Source of the DNA: G963665975 sp963665975 | GTDB taxonomy: Bacteria > Bacteroidota > Rhodothermia > Rhodothermales > Bin80 | Assembly: GCA_963665975.1 (NCBI GenBank) | Contig: OY762508.1 | Location: forward strand, 1,178,001 to 1,242,000 | Direction of reading: 5' to 3' | Length of the DNA: 64,000 bases | Shown here: one piece after another, positions 1-9,200 of the stretch | How positions within the stretch are numbered: the first letter of the stretch is position 1 | How the letters are laid out: each line of letters begins with the position of its first letter | The notes under the pieces: model-generated | Database searches by the model: none | Seen by the model: the letters and a program-made list of their open reading frames with translations, nothing else | What the model was told of the DNA's origin: nothing | Made by a program: the position numbers and the translations under genes

Positions 1-1694
1 CGGCTATCGTCGCTTCGACGGACATTGAGCCGTCGGTCCAGCCAGGTTCGGTTTTGGTGATGAGCCTGTCAGGAACCTTCCCGGAGTACGTCTCTCGTGA
101 CCCGGTGCAGACCGCCCTGTTGGGAAATGCTTCGGTGGACTCGTATGACCTCAAGCATGCATTGAAGAAGGCTGCCGTAGATAAGCGTATTGACGCCATC
201 TGGTTGCAGATGCGCGGGGTGCGTGCCAGTTGGGGCACGTTGCAGGAGATACGTGAAGCGCTCGTCGCGTTCAAGAAAAGTGGCAAGCCGTTGTACGCTT
301 CCAGCGGAGAATACATGATGACGGAGCGCGACTACTTTTTGGCGAGCGTGGCAGACAGCGTGTTCGCTTCCCCCGAGGCGTTCTTTGAATTCAACGGCCT
401 TTATCTGGAGGTCATGTACTACAAAGGGCTGTTGGATGCGCTGGAGATAGATGCGGAAATCGTGCGTGCGGGAGAATACAAGGCTGCCGTTGAGCCGTAT
501 TTGCGCAAAGACATGTCCGCAGAAAACGAAGAGCAACTGAGTACCATTCTGGAGTCCATAAACAGTATGGTTACCGGCACCATTGCAGGCAGTCGCGGGC
601 ACACGCATGCAGAACTGAAGCAGCTTGCCCGCGAGGCCGCCATATTAACTGCCGCTGACGCCTATGAGGCGGACCTGCTGGATTCACTGTTGTTCGAAGA
701 CGAGGTCGTTGCCCTCATCAAGCAACGACTCGAGATCGACGAGGACGAATCCTTGCGCAGGATAAGTCTACGATCCTACATCCAGACGCCCGACTCAAAG
801 GCCGGCCTGTCCTACGGCAACGACGGGCAGATTGCTATCGTTTATGCCGTAGGCACCATCGTTAACGGCACCAGCGACGCAGGTCGTAGCGTCATCGGCT
901 CATCCACCTTCAACAAGGCCATGCGCGAGGCCCGTGATAGCGACCGGGTAAAAGCTGTGGTGTTGAGAATTAATTCGCCGGGCGGTTCGGCCACGGCCTC
1001 TGATGCCATGTGGCGAGAAATCAGCCTGACGGCTGAAGAAAAGCCTGTTGTCGTTTCCATGGGTGATCTGGCTGCGTCGGGCGGATACTGGATTGCCACC
1101 GCTGCCGATACGATCATCGCTGATCCGCAGACGCTTACTGGTTCCATAGGCGTATTCGGCGTTATGTTCAATGTCGGAAGGACACTGGACTCGAAGCTGG
1201 GCATAACCACAGATCGTGTACGCACGAGTCCCTACGCCGATATGTTTTCCGGGATGCGCACGCTGGAGCCCCAGGAGCGCGCCTTGCTTACGGCCGCCGT
1301 GAACGCTACTTATGGTCAGTTTGTGGACAAGGTTGCGGGCAGTCGCGGGCTGGATGCGGCATTTGTGGACGAAATCGGACAGGGCAGAATCTGGACGGGA
1401 CAGCAGGCGCTGGATCTTGGGCTCGTGGACATGCTCGGCAGCCTTGACACCGCCGTAGAGATGGCCGCTGAGATGGCTGGCCTGGAGGAGGGACAGTACC
1501 GCACGCGCCGAATACCGAGGCCCAAGACGTTTCTGGAGGAATTCGAGGATGCCCTGATGGCGCGCGCAACGCGCGTGCTTGATCCAGTTGGCGCGATCCC
1601 AGGCGTGCGTCAGTACAAGAATTTCCTGGAAACAACCATCGCTATGCAGGGCGCCGCGCAGGCGCGCATGGAATTGGAGATCTCCATCCAGTAG
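1..1694 (+). CDS. sppA: Signal peptide peptidase SppA, 67K type (5' end outside window)
   Basis: Membrane-bound serine protease that degrades cleaved signal peptides. The frame is open from position 3 with no stop, and the residues before the first possible start (TTG at 54) read like the segment that follows the N-terminal membrane anchor in this family, so the true start lies upstream of the window. Two tandem S49-type domains are visible, as in E. coli SppA. Counting from the TTG at 54, the general-base lysine is in EYKAAVEP (about residue 143) and the nucleophile serine is in AASGGYW (about residue 342), matching the Lys/Ser dyad placed one in each half. The NSPGGS oxyanion segment is also present. 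It ends 78 bases from the converging gpmI. The assignment is secure; only the N-terminus is missing. Confidence 0.95.
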   Translation, partial: AIVASTDIEPSVQPGSVLVMSLSGTFPEYVSRDPVQTALLGNASVDSYDLKHALKKAAVDKRIDAIWLQMRGVRASWGTLQEIREALVAFKKSGKPLYASSGEYMMTERDYFLASVADSVFASPEAFFEFNGLYLEVMYYKGLLDALEIDAEIVRAGEYKAAVEPYLRKDMSAENEEQLSTILESINSMVTGTIAGSRGHTHAELKQLAREAAILTAADAYEADLLDSLLFEDEVVALIKQRLEIDEDESLRRISLRSYIQTPDSKAGLSYGNDGQIAIVYAVGTIVNGTSDAGRSVIGSSTFNKAMREARDSDRVKAVVLRINSPGGSATASDAMWREISLTAEEKPVVVSMGDLAASGGYWIATAADTIIADPQTLTGSIGVFGVMFNVGRTLDSKLGITTDRVRTSPYADMFSGMRTLEPQERALLTAAVNATYGQFVDKVAGSRGLDAAFVDEIGQGRIWTGQQALDLGLVDMLGSLDTAVEMAAEMAGLEEGQYRTRRIPRPKTFLEEFEDALMARATRVLDPVGAIPGVRQYKNFLETTIAMQGAAQARMELEISIQ

Positions 1695-1772
1695 TGGGCG
1701 CGAGAAAACGCGCATCGCGTTCTGATGCTGTCCGGATTGGACCGCGATACCCACACCGGTCGCCCTGTGATG

Positions 1773-3320
1773 CTACACCAGCACTTCTCCCGTCATTGAC
1801 GTGGGAATGTCTTCTCCCATCAGTGTCAGGATCGTTGGCGCCACGTCGCCCAGTTTGCCGTCCCGGACCGGTCCTTCAAATCCGTCCTTAATAATCAGGT
1901 GCGGCACGAGTGAGGTTGTGTGCGCGGTGTGCGGCGTACCGTCGGGATTCTGCATCCTGTCTGCGTTTCCGTGGTCCGCCAGGATTGTCACGCTGTAGCC
2001 GTGCGCAATGGCGGCCTCAACGACGCGTCTTGCGCCTGCGTCCACGGCTTCAACAGCCCGCACTGCCGCCTCAAATACTCCTGTATGCCCGACCATGTCC
2101 GGGTTGGCGAAGTTCAGGCAAATGAAGTTGTACCGCTCTTCCGCAATTGCTTTGGCGCAGCGCTGCGCCACTTCTGGCGCGCTCATTTCCGGTTGAAGGT
2201 CATAGGTGGCAACCTTCGGTGAGGGGATCAGCAGACGAGCTTCCCCCTTGAACGGCTCCTCACGGCCTCCGCTGAAGAAGTACGTCACGTGGGGGTACTT
2301 CTCTGTTTCGGCCACGCGAAGCTGGCTCCCTCCGCGGTCCGCGAGAACCGCGCCGAGCGTGTCTTCCAGGTTCTCGGTGTCAAATGCTACGGGTACTCCA
2401 AAGGTCTTGTCGTAGGGCGTCAGCGTGGCGTAGAACAGATCCTCATAGGTACGCGTCTCGAACGAGACGCCGCGCGAGGCGCCTGTCATGCCCTGCAGGA
2501 ATGCTGCCGTGATCTGACGCCCTCTGTCTGCGCGAAAGTTGAAGAACACGACAGCGTCATGGTCCTCCACTCGCGTGTTCTGCCCGCCGCCATAGTCAAT
2601 CACGCAAGGCTCGATGAACTCGTCGGTCACGCCGTCTGCGTAGCTGGCTTCGAAGGCGTCAATGGCGCATTGAAACGTGGCGCCGGCGCAGTCTGTCAGA
2701 AGCCTGTATGCCTTTTCGATGCGGGGCCAGCGGCGGTCGCGATCCATGGCGTGGTAGCGCCCGACGACGGACACGATCTGGCCCACTCCAATTGCGGCAG
2801 CCGCTTCCTCAAACGCCTTCGCGTATTTCGCTCCGCCGTGCGGGTCCGTATCCCTGCCATCGGTGCATGCATGCACACAGACCTGGTTACGGGTGAGTCC
2901 TTGCTGCCGTGCCAATCGCAGCAACGCATACAGGTGATCGGTGTGGCTGTGGACGCCTCCGTCCGAAAAAAGCCCGAGCAAGTGCAGCTTGCTTCCCCGC
3001 TCGCGCGTGTGGCGCGCGGCCTGCACCAACACGTCATTTTGAAAAAAGGAGCCGTCTTCGATGGCCAGGTCAATGCGCGTGATGTCCTGGTTGACAATAC
3101 GGCCTGCACCCAGATTCATATGGCCGACTTCCGAGTTGCCCATCTGCCCTGGCGGCAGCCCCACCGGGCGTCCGGACGCCTGGAGCGTTGCGTGCGGGTA
3201 GCGTGCGAAGAGCGTATCCAGGTACGGGGTCTTCGCGTGGGCAATGGCGCTCACAGACGGATCTTCGGCGATTCCGTAGCCATCAAGAATAATGAGGATG
3301 TGCCGCTTTGCAGGATCCAT
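1773..3320 (-). CDS. gpmI: 2,3-bisphosphoglycerate-independent phosphoglycerate mutase
   Basis: Interconverts 3- and 2-phosphoglycerate in glycolysis and gluconeogenesis, using two metal ions and a phosphoserine intermediate. The 515 residues match the usual family length. The N-terminus carries the metal-binding LDGYG segment. The catalytic serine is in GNSEVGH (Ser63), followed by LGAGRIVNQD. The transferase-domain insert contains GRDTDP and the FFNFRADR segment, and the alkaline-phosphatase-like C-terminal half has the DHGNAD metal motif near the end. The gene converges on sppA and is followed by 21 bases separating it from nth on the same strand, so the two could be cotranscribed from nth. 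Nothing in it is unusual. Confidence 0.97.
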   Translation of the reverse strand: MDPAKRHILIILDGYGIAEDPSVSAIAHAKTPYLDTLFARYPHATLQASGRPVGLPPGQMGNSEVGHMNLGAGRIVNQDITRIDLAIEDGSFFQNDVLVQAARHTRERGSKLHLLGLFSDGGVHSHTDHLYALLRLARQQGLTRNQVCVHACTDGRDTDPHGGAKYAKAFEEAAAAIGVGQIVSVVGRYHAMDRDRRWPRIEKAYRLLTDCAGATFQCAIDAFEASYADGVTDEFIEPCVIDYGGGQNTRVEDHDAVVFFNFRADRGRQITAAFLQGMTGASRGVSFETRTYEDLFYATLTPYDKTFGVPVAFDTENLEDTLGAVLADRGGSQLRVAETEKYPHVTYFFSGGREEPFKGEARLLIPSPKVATYDLQPEMSAPEVAQRCAKAIAEERYNFICLNFANPDMVGHTGVFEAAVRAVEAVDAGARRVVEAAIAHGYSVTILADHGNADRMQNPDGTPHTAHTTSLVPHLIIKDGFEGPVRDGKLGDVAPTILTLMGEDIPTSMTGEVLV

Positions 3321-3341
3321 GCAGCTATTGTTACATCTGGG

Positions 3342-4187
3342 TCAACCAACCCTGTAGTCTTGTACTTTCTTCGTTGTCTGGCCCGTTTTCGATAGAAATA
3401 CTTGCATGGATCCACACGTTGGGCAGGCCAGCTGCACGGTTCCGGCGCGATCCTGCCTGGTGGCGGGTTCGTCGAAATACACCCGTCTCGTCTTGCAGTA
3501 ATACCGGCCTTTGGCCCGATCCAGACCCTGTAGCGGTTGAGGTAATTTCAGGCGGCGATCGTTGTACTGGCACGCGGCGGAGGCCACGCACGTCTCGCAG
3601 CCAGGGTTGCGCGCGGTGCAGGTATAACGGCCGTGCAGGATCAGAAGATGGTGCGCCTCTCCCCAGCTGCCCTGCGGGAGGACTGCCTTCAGGCCTTTTT
3701 CCACCTTCAGCGGCGTATCGGCGTTTGTCACGAGACCTATCCGGTTCGCCACGCGGAACACGTGCGTGTCTACGGGCAGCGCCTTGTCATCGCCAAAGGC
3801 GACGGAGGCGACGACTTGAGCCGTCTTGCGCCCTACGCCCGGCAGCTTCATTAGCTCGGACTGCGTGCGCGGCAGAGAGCCGCCGTACGTGTCACGCACC
3901 ATCTGCGCCATCCGCACGAGGTGCCGCGCCTTGTTGTTGGGATACGATATGGACCGGATGACGTGGGCCACCTCTTCTGGAATGGCGTCTGCCAGATCCG
4001 CGAAGGCCGGGTAGCTGTCGAACAGCGATGGCGTGACCTGGTTTACCCGCTCGTCCGTGCACTGCGCAGACAGTATGACGGCCACGACAAGCTCGTATTC
4101 GCTCACATAGTCCAGCTCTGTCTGCGGGCTCGGTATGACCGTGCGCAGCCGATCCATAACAATTCTGCTTCGTTCTCGCCTATTCAC
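3342..4187 (-). CDS. nth: Endonuclease III (DNA glycosylase/AP lyase) with a C-terminal extension
   Basis: Base-excision repair enzyme that removes oxidised pyrimidines. It shows the helix-hairpin-helix LPGVGRKTA with the catalytic lysine, the catalytic aspartate in PVDTHVFRV, and a four-cysteine cluster loop with C-x6-C-x2-C-x5-C spacing (CTARNPGCETC then AAC). I chose a GTG start at 4187 because the protein then aligns almost from the first residue with E. coli Nth; the reading frame stays open upstream to 4292 but that would run into the divergent gene, and an ATG at 4157 is the other choice. After the iron-sulfur loop, where typical Nth ends, about 65 more residues follow with a CPTCG knuckle. 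The start lies 94 bases from the divergent Lnb-like gene start at 4282. Confidence 0.93.
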   Translation of the reverse strand: MNRRERSRIVMDRLRTVIPSPQTELDYVSEYELVVAVILSAQCTDERVNQVTPSLFDSYPAFADLADAIPEEVAHVIRSISYPNNKARHLVRMAQMVRDTYGGSLPRTQSELMKLPGVGRKTAQVVASVAFGDDKALPVDTHVFRVANRIGLVTNADTPLKVEKGLKAVLPQGSWGEAHHLLILHGRYTCTARNPGCETCVASAACQYNDRRLKLPQPLQGLDRAKGRYYCKTRRVYFDEPATRQDRAGTVQLACPTCGSMQVFLSKTGQTTKKVQDYRVG

Positions 4188-4281
4188 TGTGGTGTTTTTG
4201 TACAGGGTGAAGCATGCGATTGGGAAAGGCGTAGAACCGGCTCCGCGCTTTCTCGTTTCGCATGCACCCCACGTAGCACCC

Positions 4282-5475
4282 ATGCGCCGCATCCTGCCCT
4301 ACACGCTAGCTCCGCTCCTGTTTGTCGCCGCGCTTCCGGCCAGGGCGCAGCTCTCCAACGAGGCACAGATTTCGCTGATCACCATTTTACCTGGCGACGC
4401 TATCTATTCGCTATGGGGGCACAGCGCCGTTCGCGTCCACGATCCGGTTCAGGGCATTGACCTGGCCTATAATTACGGGACGTTCGATTTTAGTGACCCA
4501 ATCTCCTTCGTTGTGACGTTCGCATACGGAAGACTTGACTACCATCTTTCCGTCCACTCCTATCCTGCAGCTGCCCATGTGGCGGGGCCGCAAGAAGGAC
4601 GCACCGTCATCGAGCAATCCCTTCTACTTAGCGCATCTCAGCGGAATCGCCTGTATCAGTATCTGCGAACGAATGCCCTCCCCCAGAACCGCACCTACCG
4701 CTACAACTTCCTCTTCGACAACTGCTCTACGCGCGTCCGTGACGTCTTTGAGACCGTTCTTGGAGACAGCATCCGGTTTGCTGCCGATCAGGAGCATGTC
4801 CGGACGTTCAGGCAGCTTATCGGTCCCTATGCAGCGGGGCGACCGCTACTGCGCTTCATGATGAATCTGGGCATGGGGCTACCTGCCGACCATACGGTTA
4901 CGTCCCGAGAGCTAATGTTTCTGCCCACCGAGTTAAGCGCGGCGTTTGACGAGGCCAGTCTGGCGTTGGGGGAAACGAAGCACCCTCTTGTCGCCCGCAC
5001 CGATACCGTCTACGCCGCTTCGGGGCGGCCAGTGGCCTGGCCCTGGGCCATGATTCTGGGCTGGCTGCTGCTTGCTGCCGGCGTTTTCGTGACTGCCAGC
5101 CGCCAAGTCCTTCCAGGACGCATCTTCGACGGCATTCTCTTCGGGGTCACGGGGGTTGCGGGGTTACTAATCGTATTCTTGTGGTTCTTTTCGCTGCACG
5201 ATATCACCCAGGGAAATCTCAATATACTCTGGGCGTGGCCCACGCATCTGGCCGCCGCGTGGCACGTGGCGCGGGGACGGACAAAGAAGTGGCTCCGCAT
5301 GTATATGTCCGCCACGGCCGTCGTGACGCTGGGATTCGTTCTCGTCATGGCATTTCTGCCACAGGTCATTCCCGGCGCCCTGGTCCCAATTCTTCTTCTG
5401 CTCATCCTGCGCTCTGCCGGTCCGATACGGGAGTTGGCATTCGCGCGTCTGCCCAAGACTACACTCGCGTCCTAG
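4282..5475 (+). CDS. DUF4105 protein with C-terminal membrane helices, Lnb-like
   Basis: 397 residues. An N-terminal signal peptide (about residues 1-22, ending ALPARAQ) precedes a DUF4105 domain with the conserved histidine in SLWGHSAVRV (His47) and the conserved cysteine in FDNCSTRVRD (Cys148), a papain-like pair. The second half (about residues 255-390) contains four or five hydrophobic helices. DUF4105 is the N-terminal domain of the Bacteroides lipoprotein N-acyltransferase Lnb, so an envelope acyl-transfer role is the best guess, but I infer this from the family only. The ATG at 4282 starts immediately before the signal peptide; longer starts back to 4135 would overlap nth. The next features downstream are two tRNA genes on the other strand. 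Confidence 0.8.
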   Translation: MRRILPYTLAPLLFVAALPARAQLSNEAQISLITILPGDAIYSLWGHSAVRVHDPVQGIDLAYNYGTFDFSDPISFVVTFAYGRLDYHLSVHSYPAAAHVAGPQEGRTVIEQSLLLSASQRNRLYQYLRTNALPQNRTYRYNFLFDNCSTRVRDVFETVLGDSIRFAADQEHVRTFRQLIGPYAAGRPLLRFMMNLGMGLPADHTVTSRELMFLPTELSAAFDEASLALGETKHPLVARTDTVYAASGRPVAWPWAMILGWLLLAAGVFVTASRQVLPGRIFDGILFGVTGVAGLLIVFLWFFSLHDITQGNLNILWAWPTHLAAAWHVARGRTKKWLRMYMSATAVVTLGFVLVMAFLPQVIPGALVPILLLLILRSAGPIRELAFARLPKTTLAS

Positions 5476-5538
5476 GCCATAGGGCGAATGCCAGTCCCGG
5501 CAGACTACCCTGGCTTGTCAGCTCATGAGGCTATTGTG

Positions 5539-5611
5539 TACCGCGTACGGGATTTGAACCCGTGTTACCGGCGTGAAAGGCCGGCGTCCTAGACCCCTAG
5601 ACGAACGCGGC
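5539..5611 (-). tRNA. tRNA-Glu (anticodon TTC)
   Basis: On the minus strand a full cloverleaf can be drawn: a seven-pair acceptor stem with a first G-U pair, TC at positions 8-9, a GTCTAG D-arm of the glutamate type, an anticodon stem GCCGG/CCGGT around loop CTTTCAC (TTC), and a T-arm CGGGTTCAAATCCCG. The 3' CCA is not encoded. It lies 10 bases downstream of tRNA-His on the same strand and is probably cotranscribed with it. Confidence 0.93.
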
Positions 5612-5621
5612 GTGCATGCTT

Positions 5622-5699
5622 TGGGGTGACCGAGGGGACTTGAACCCCCGACCTCCAGGGCCACAACCTGGCGCTCTAACCACCTGAGCTACGGTCACC
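5622..5699 (-). tRNA. tRNA-His (anticodon GTG)
   Basis: On the minus strand the acceptor stem GTGACCG pairs with CGGTCAC and is preceded by the extra G-1 opposite C73 that marks histidine tRNAs. The anticodon loop TTGTGGC gives GTG, and the T-arm is GGGGGTTCAAGTCCCC. The following CCA (5622-5624) appears to be encoded, unlike in the neighbouring tRNA-Glu. It is the upstream member of the pair. Confidence 0.94.
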
Positions 5700-5726
5700 A
5701 TGTCATTTGTTGCAATTCGCAAGGTA

Positions 5727-5732
5727 GTTATA
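5727..5732 (-). promoter_or_regulatory. Candidate -10 box for the tRNA-His/tRNA-Glu unit
   Basis: On the minus strand TATAAC lies about 28 bases upstream of the tRNA-His 5' end, a suitable distance for a -10 element. The region that should hold a -35 box has no good match, so this is weak. Confidence 0.3.
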
Positions 5733-6202
5733 CACTCAGATCTTATGGTAGTGCCCACTCCTCACAGCAGTTTCGAGCAATCCTCACGACTCACCGACAG
5801 GCGCACGATGTTCTTGCACTTTCACGGATATCAATTCGGGTTACGAGCCAGCCCATGCCTGTGTTCGTGGCTTTACGCTCTAAAAAGTGGGATTCCCGCC
5901 GCCATTCCGTTTTCCTGCCACTGTAACGCGAGGGTATGCTCCCCTTAAGCATGGGTGCACGGCTGTTCTGACACGACGGCCACTTCCTCGCCAATGTTGC
6001 TCCTTGGAGTCCGCCGGTGCTCCCAACCTGCAGGTGTGCTCGACCCCACCAATTCCTACACCCCTACCCTACTGTAGTCTCGCTTCCTACCCCCGGGGCA
6101 GGACTCGAATCCGGTCCGTTACCTCCTGCGACCCCCCACACTGTCCGGTCGCTCCATATAGTCTGCTGACGGCCAGTCCGGTTGATGCCTCCATTGTAAA
6201 TA
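5733..6202. other. Intergenic region without a recognisable gene
   Basis: About 470 bases between the tRNA pair and the terminator of the large adhesin gene. Short frames on both strands have no family resemblance and no ribosome binding site. A stretch near 6098-6115 superficially resembles a tRNA T-arm on the minus strand, but no cloverleaf can be built. Confidence 0.5.
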
Positions 6203-6238
6203 CATGCGGGCGTGCACCCAAGAGCGCACGCCCGCATG
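6203..6238 (-). terminator. Hairpin terminator downstream of the adhesin gene
   Basis: A perfect 13-base inverted repeat (6203-6215 with 6226-6238) encloses a 10-base loop and begins 23 bases beyond the stop codon of the large minus-strand gene. On the minus strand it is followed by a short T-containing stretch (TATTTAC), weak as a U-tract. Its position fits transcription termination of the adhesin gene. Confidence 0.7.
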
Positions 6239-6261
6239 ATCAAACTGCTATGCTGCCGTAG

Positions 6262-9200
6262 TTACCGCAGCACAACTCTTCCACGCACCATCGGGGCACG
6301 GCCCGCAAAGCCCGGCCGCGCACTGTGCTCTACTTCTATACCTACGTTGAACCGCGGGGTTATCCGATACTCTGTGCCCACGCGCGTGCTCCTGCCGACA
6401 ATACTGGACATATCCACCGCGCTGTATGGTACCAGCATTCCGGTTCCGATGTCGATGCCGTATCCAACCTTGGAGGTTAGTCGCGGCGACATGCTGTTAT
6501 TGCCCAGGGCGCGATGCACCATGCGATCGCTCCACAACTGGCTGAGCCCGCTAGCAGCGACTCCGGCTGATGTTCCCAACTCTACGGACATTCCACGACC
6601 GCCAGCGCCAGGCCTGTACCCGATCATACCGCTGACACCCCATTCCTTGACATCTCCTGCATGCGCCAGCAACGTGCGTCCACGTCCCTCTATCGTCAAT
6701 CCGGCAGATGCCTGGACATAACGCACTCCGCCACCCAACTCGACGCCCATGCCGGTTTCTCCGTCTCCGCCGTCGGTCCGCAGGCCTAACTCCACAAATG
6801 GCGATATAACGCCACCTCCTGCAAGCGACCGGTTGAAGGCGCCTTCCAAGGCGAGGCGCAGACGACTCACATCTACCGTCGTTTCCTTGATCAGCCCGCC
6901 ATTGCCATCAAGCTCCACTGACGACTGCCAGGCTTCACCCTTTAGTCTCAGGGAGGTTGATCCTCCTGACATCAGGCGGAATGCAGCTCCCGCGGCCAGA
7001 ACGTTCATCCGGCTATCGGTGGCATCCTCTGTTGCCTGGTCATCGTTGATCGTCACTTCACCGTCGCCAAATCCCGCCGATCCCCACAAAGCCGATCCCG
7101 GTGACCACGAATAGCTCAGGTACGGATGCAAGCTATGCATGGTGCTTTTGTATGTCCCCGAGACTGAAGACCCTGTGTCAAGGTTCGCTCCCGAGTACGT
7201 ATAGTCCACGGAACCAGCTGTCCGCGAACCTGCCACACCCACAAGCAGGCCGCCGCCAACACTGGCATCCACGCCAACGTGGAGACCGGAAAGGCTGCCG
7301 TCCCATCCAACGACGCCATCGTCACCACCGGACAACCCGCGGTAGTCTCCCTGACCCCACATCGTAATTCTTCCTCCCAGGGCGGCAATCCCCGAATTCG
7401 GCGAGAAAGCGAACGACGTACCGCGCAGCCGCTCCTGCATGGGGGTGCTACCGTACATCCGACTATTCTGATAGCCCCTTACGAACCCGGAGAGCGTGGT
7501 GTATCCGCCGACACTGAGTGCCATATCACTCGACGCAGCCGATTGCTGGGAGTTGGTTATGCGGTCGGAAATGGCCCCCAACGAGCTCGCCGTCATCGCA
7601 CGCGTTAGCTCTGGCAGAATTACGCCAGTGACCTCCGCAAAGCGGGCGACTGCTGCATCATCGTCCACCAGTGTCAGCGTGGCTTGTGACGTCCCCGCGG
7701 TTACCGTGACCGTTTCATCCGACTCGCGTTCCTGGTTGTTCTGCGGCGTCAGCGTAAACGTGCCCATTGCTGTCGCTGTACCCGCAGCCAGCACTATGTC
7801 AAAGGCTTGTACTGGAGCAAACTGCACCACGCCAGCACCCCCACTCCCGGATACCGATACATCCAACGTTTGGTCGGCGGCGTACGTCGTGCCGCCCTCG
7901 ACGGTGGCCGTAACTGTAATCGTCGCAGATCCCGCAGCCTCGGAGACGGAAGTGGGATCCAGGCTGATCGCAATCCCTGTCGGAGTTGCATCATCGTCGA
8001 TCAGCGCCAACGTGGCGGTCGTACTCATTCCCGCGTGCGTTGCTGTCAGGATTACTGATTCGTCGGCCTCGTCGATGACGTTATCCTCGGGCGTGATAAT
8101 AAATGTCGCCGTCTCCATTGCCGCTCCCGCCGGCACCGTGACCTCGAAGTCCGCTACCGGGGCAAAGCCCACGACACCAGCGGTCCCGCTCCCTGCCACT
8201 GAGACCGCTACGGTCTGGGCAAACGCGTATGTGGTGCCACCGTCGACACTTGCCGTCAACGTCACCGAGGTCGCCCCCGCGTTTTCTGCCACACTGGTGG
8301 GATTTGTCGCGATGCTGATGCCCTCAGGGGCCGCATCATCATCCTCCAGGGTCAGTGTCACCGTATCGACGTTATTGTTGTGCGTACCGGTCACGGTTAC
8401 TGTTTCGTCGGCCTCGTCAATAACGTTGTCCTCGGGCGTGATGGTGAACATGTGCGTACCCGAAGCCTCTCCGGGCTCAATGGTGACATTAAATGCCGGC
8501 ACCGGGGTAAAGCCCACGACGCCATCGTTACCGCTCCCTGCAACCGTGACCGCTACTGTCTGGGCAGAGGCGTAGGTGGTGCCACCCTCGACACTTGCCG
8601 TCAGCGTCACCGAGGTCTCCCCTGCGTTTTCTGCTACACTGATCGGATCTGTCGCGATGCTGATGCCCGTCGGGGCCGCATCGTTATCCTTCAGGGTCAG
8701 TGTCACCGTCTCGGCGACATTGTTGTGCGTTCCGGTCACGGTTACTGTTTCGTCGGCCTCGTCAATAACATTGTCCACGGGCGTGATAGTAAACGTGCGC
8801 GTGCCCGCGGCCTCTCCGGCCGGAATAGTGACGTTAAAGGCTGGCACCGCGGGAAAGCCCACGACGCCATCGTTACCGCTCCCTGCAACCGTGACCGCTA
8901 CTGTCTGCTCTGCTGCATACCGCGTGCCGCCTTCCACATCGGCCGTAACGGTAATCTTCGTGGTACCGGCATCTTCGTCTAGCGACGTCGGATTTAACGA
9001 CAAGGCAATGCCCGTAGGCGCTGCGTCATCGTCAGCGATATCCAGTGTTACAGCTACGGTACTACCGTCATGTTCGCCCGTGACGGTGATCGTTTCGTCC
9101 TGCTCGTCAATGAGATTGTCCTCGGGTGTCAGCACGAATGTCGCTGTACCCTGTCGTTCTCCAAGTGGAATGGTGAGCGTCAACGGATCCACCGGCGCAA

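Noticed and set aside
6090..6165. tRNA-like T-arm on the minus strand near 6098-6115
   Set aside because: The stem has mismatches at key positions and no anticodon or acceptor stem can be formed.
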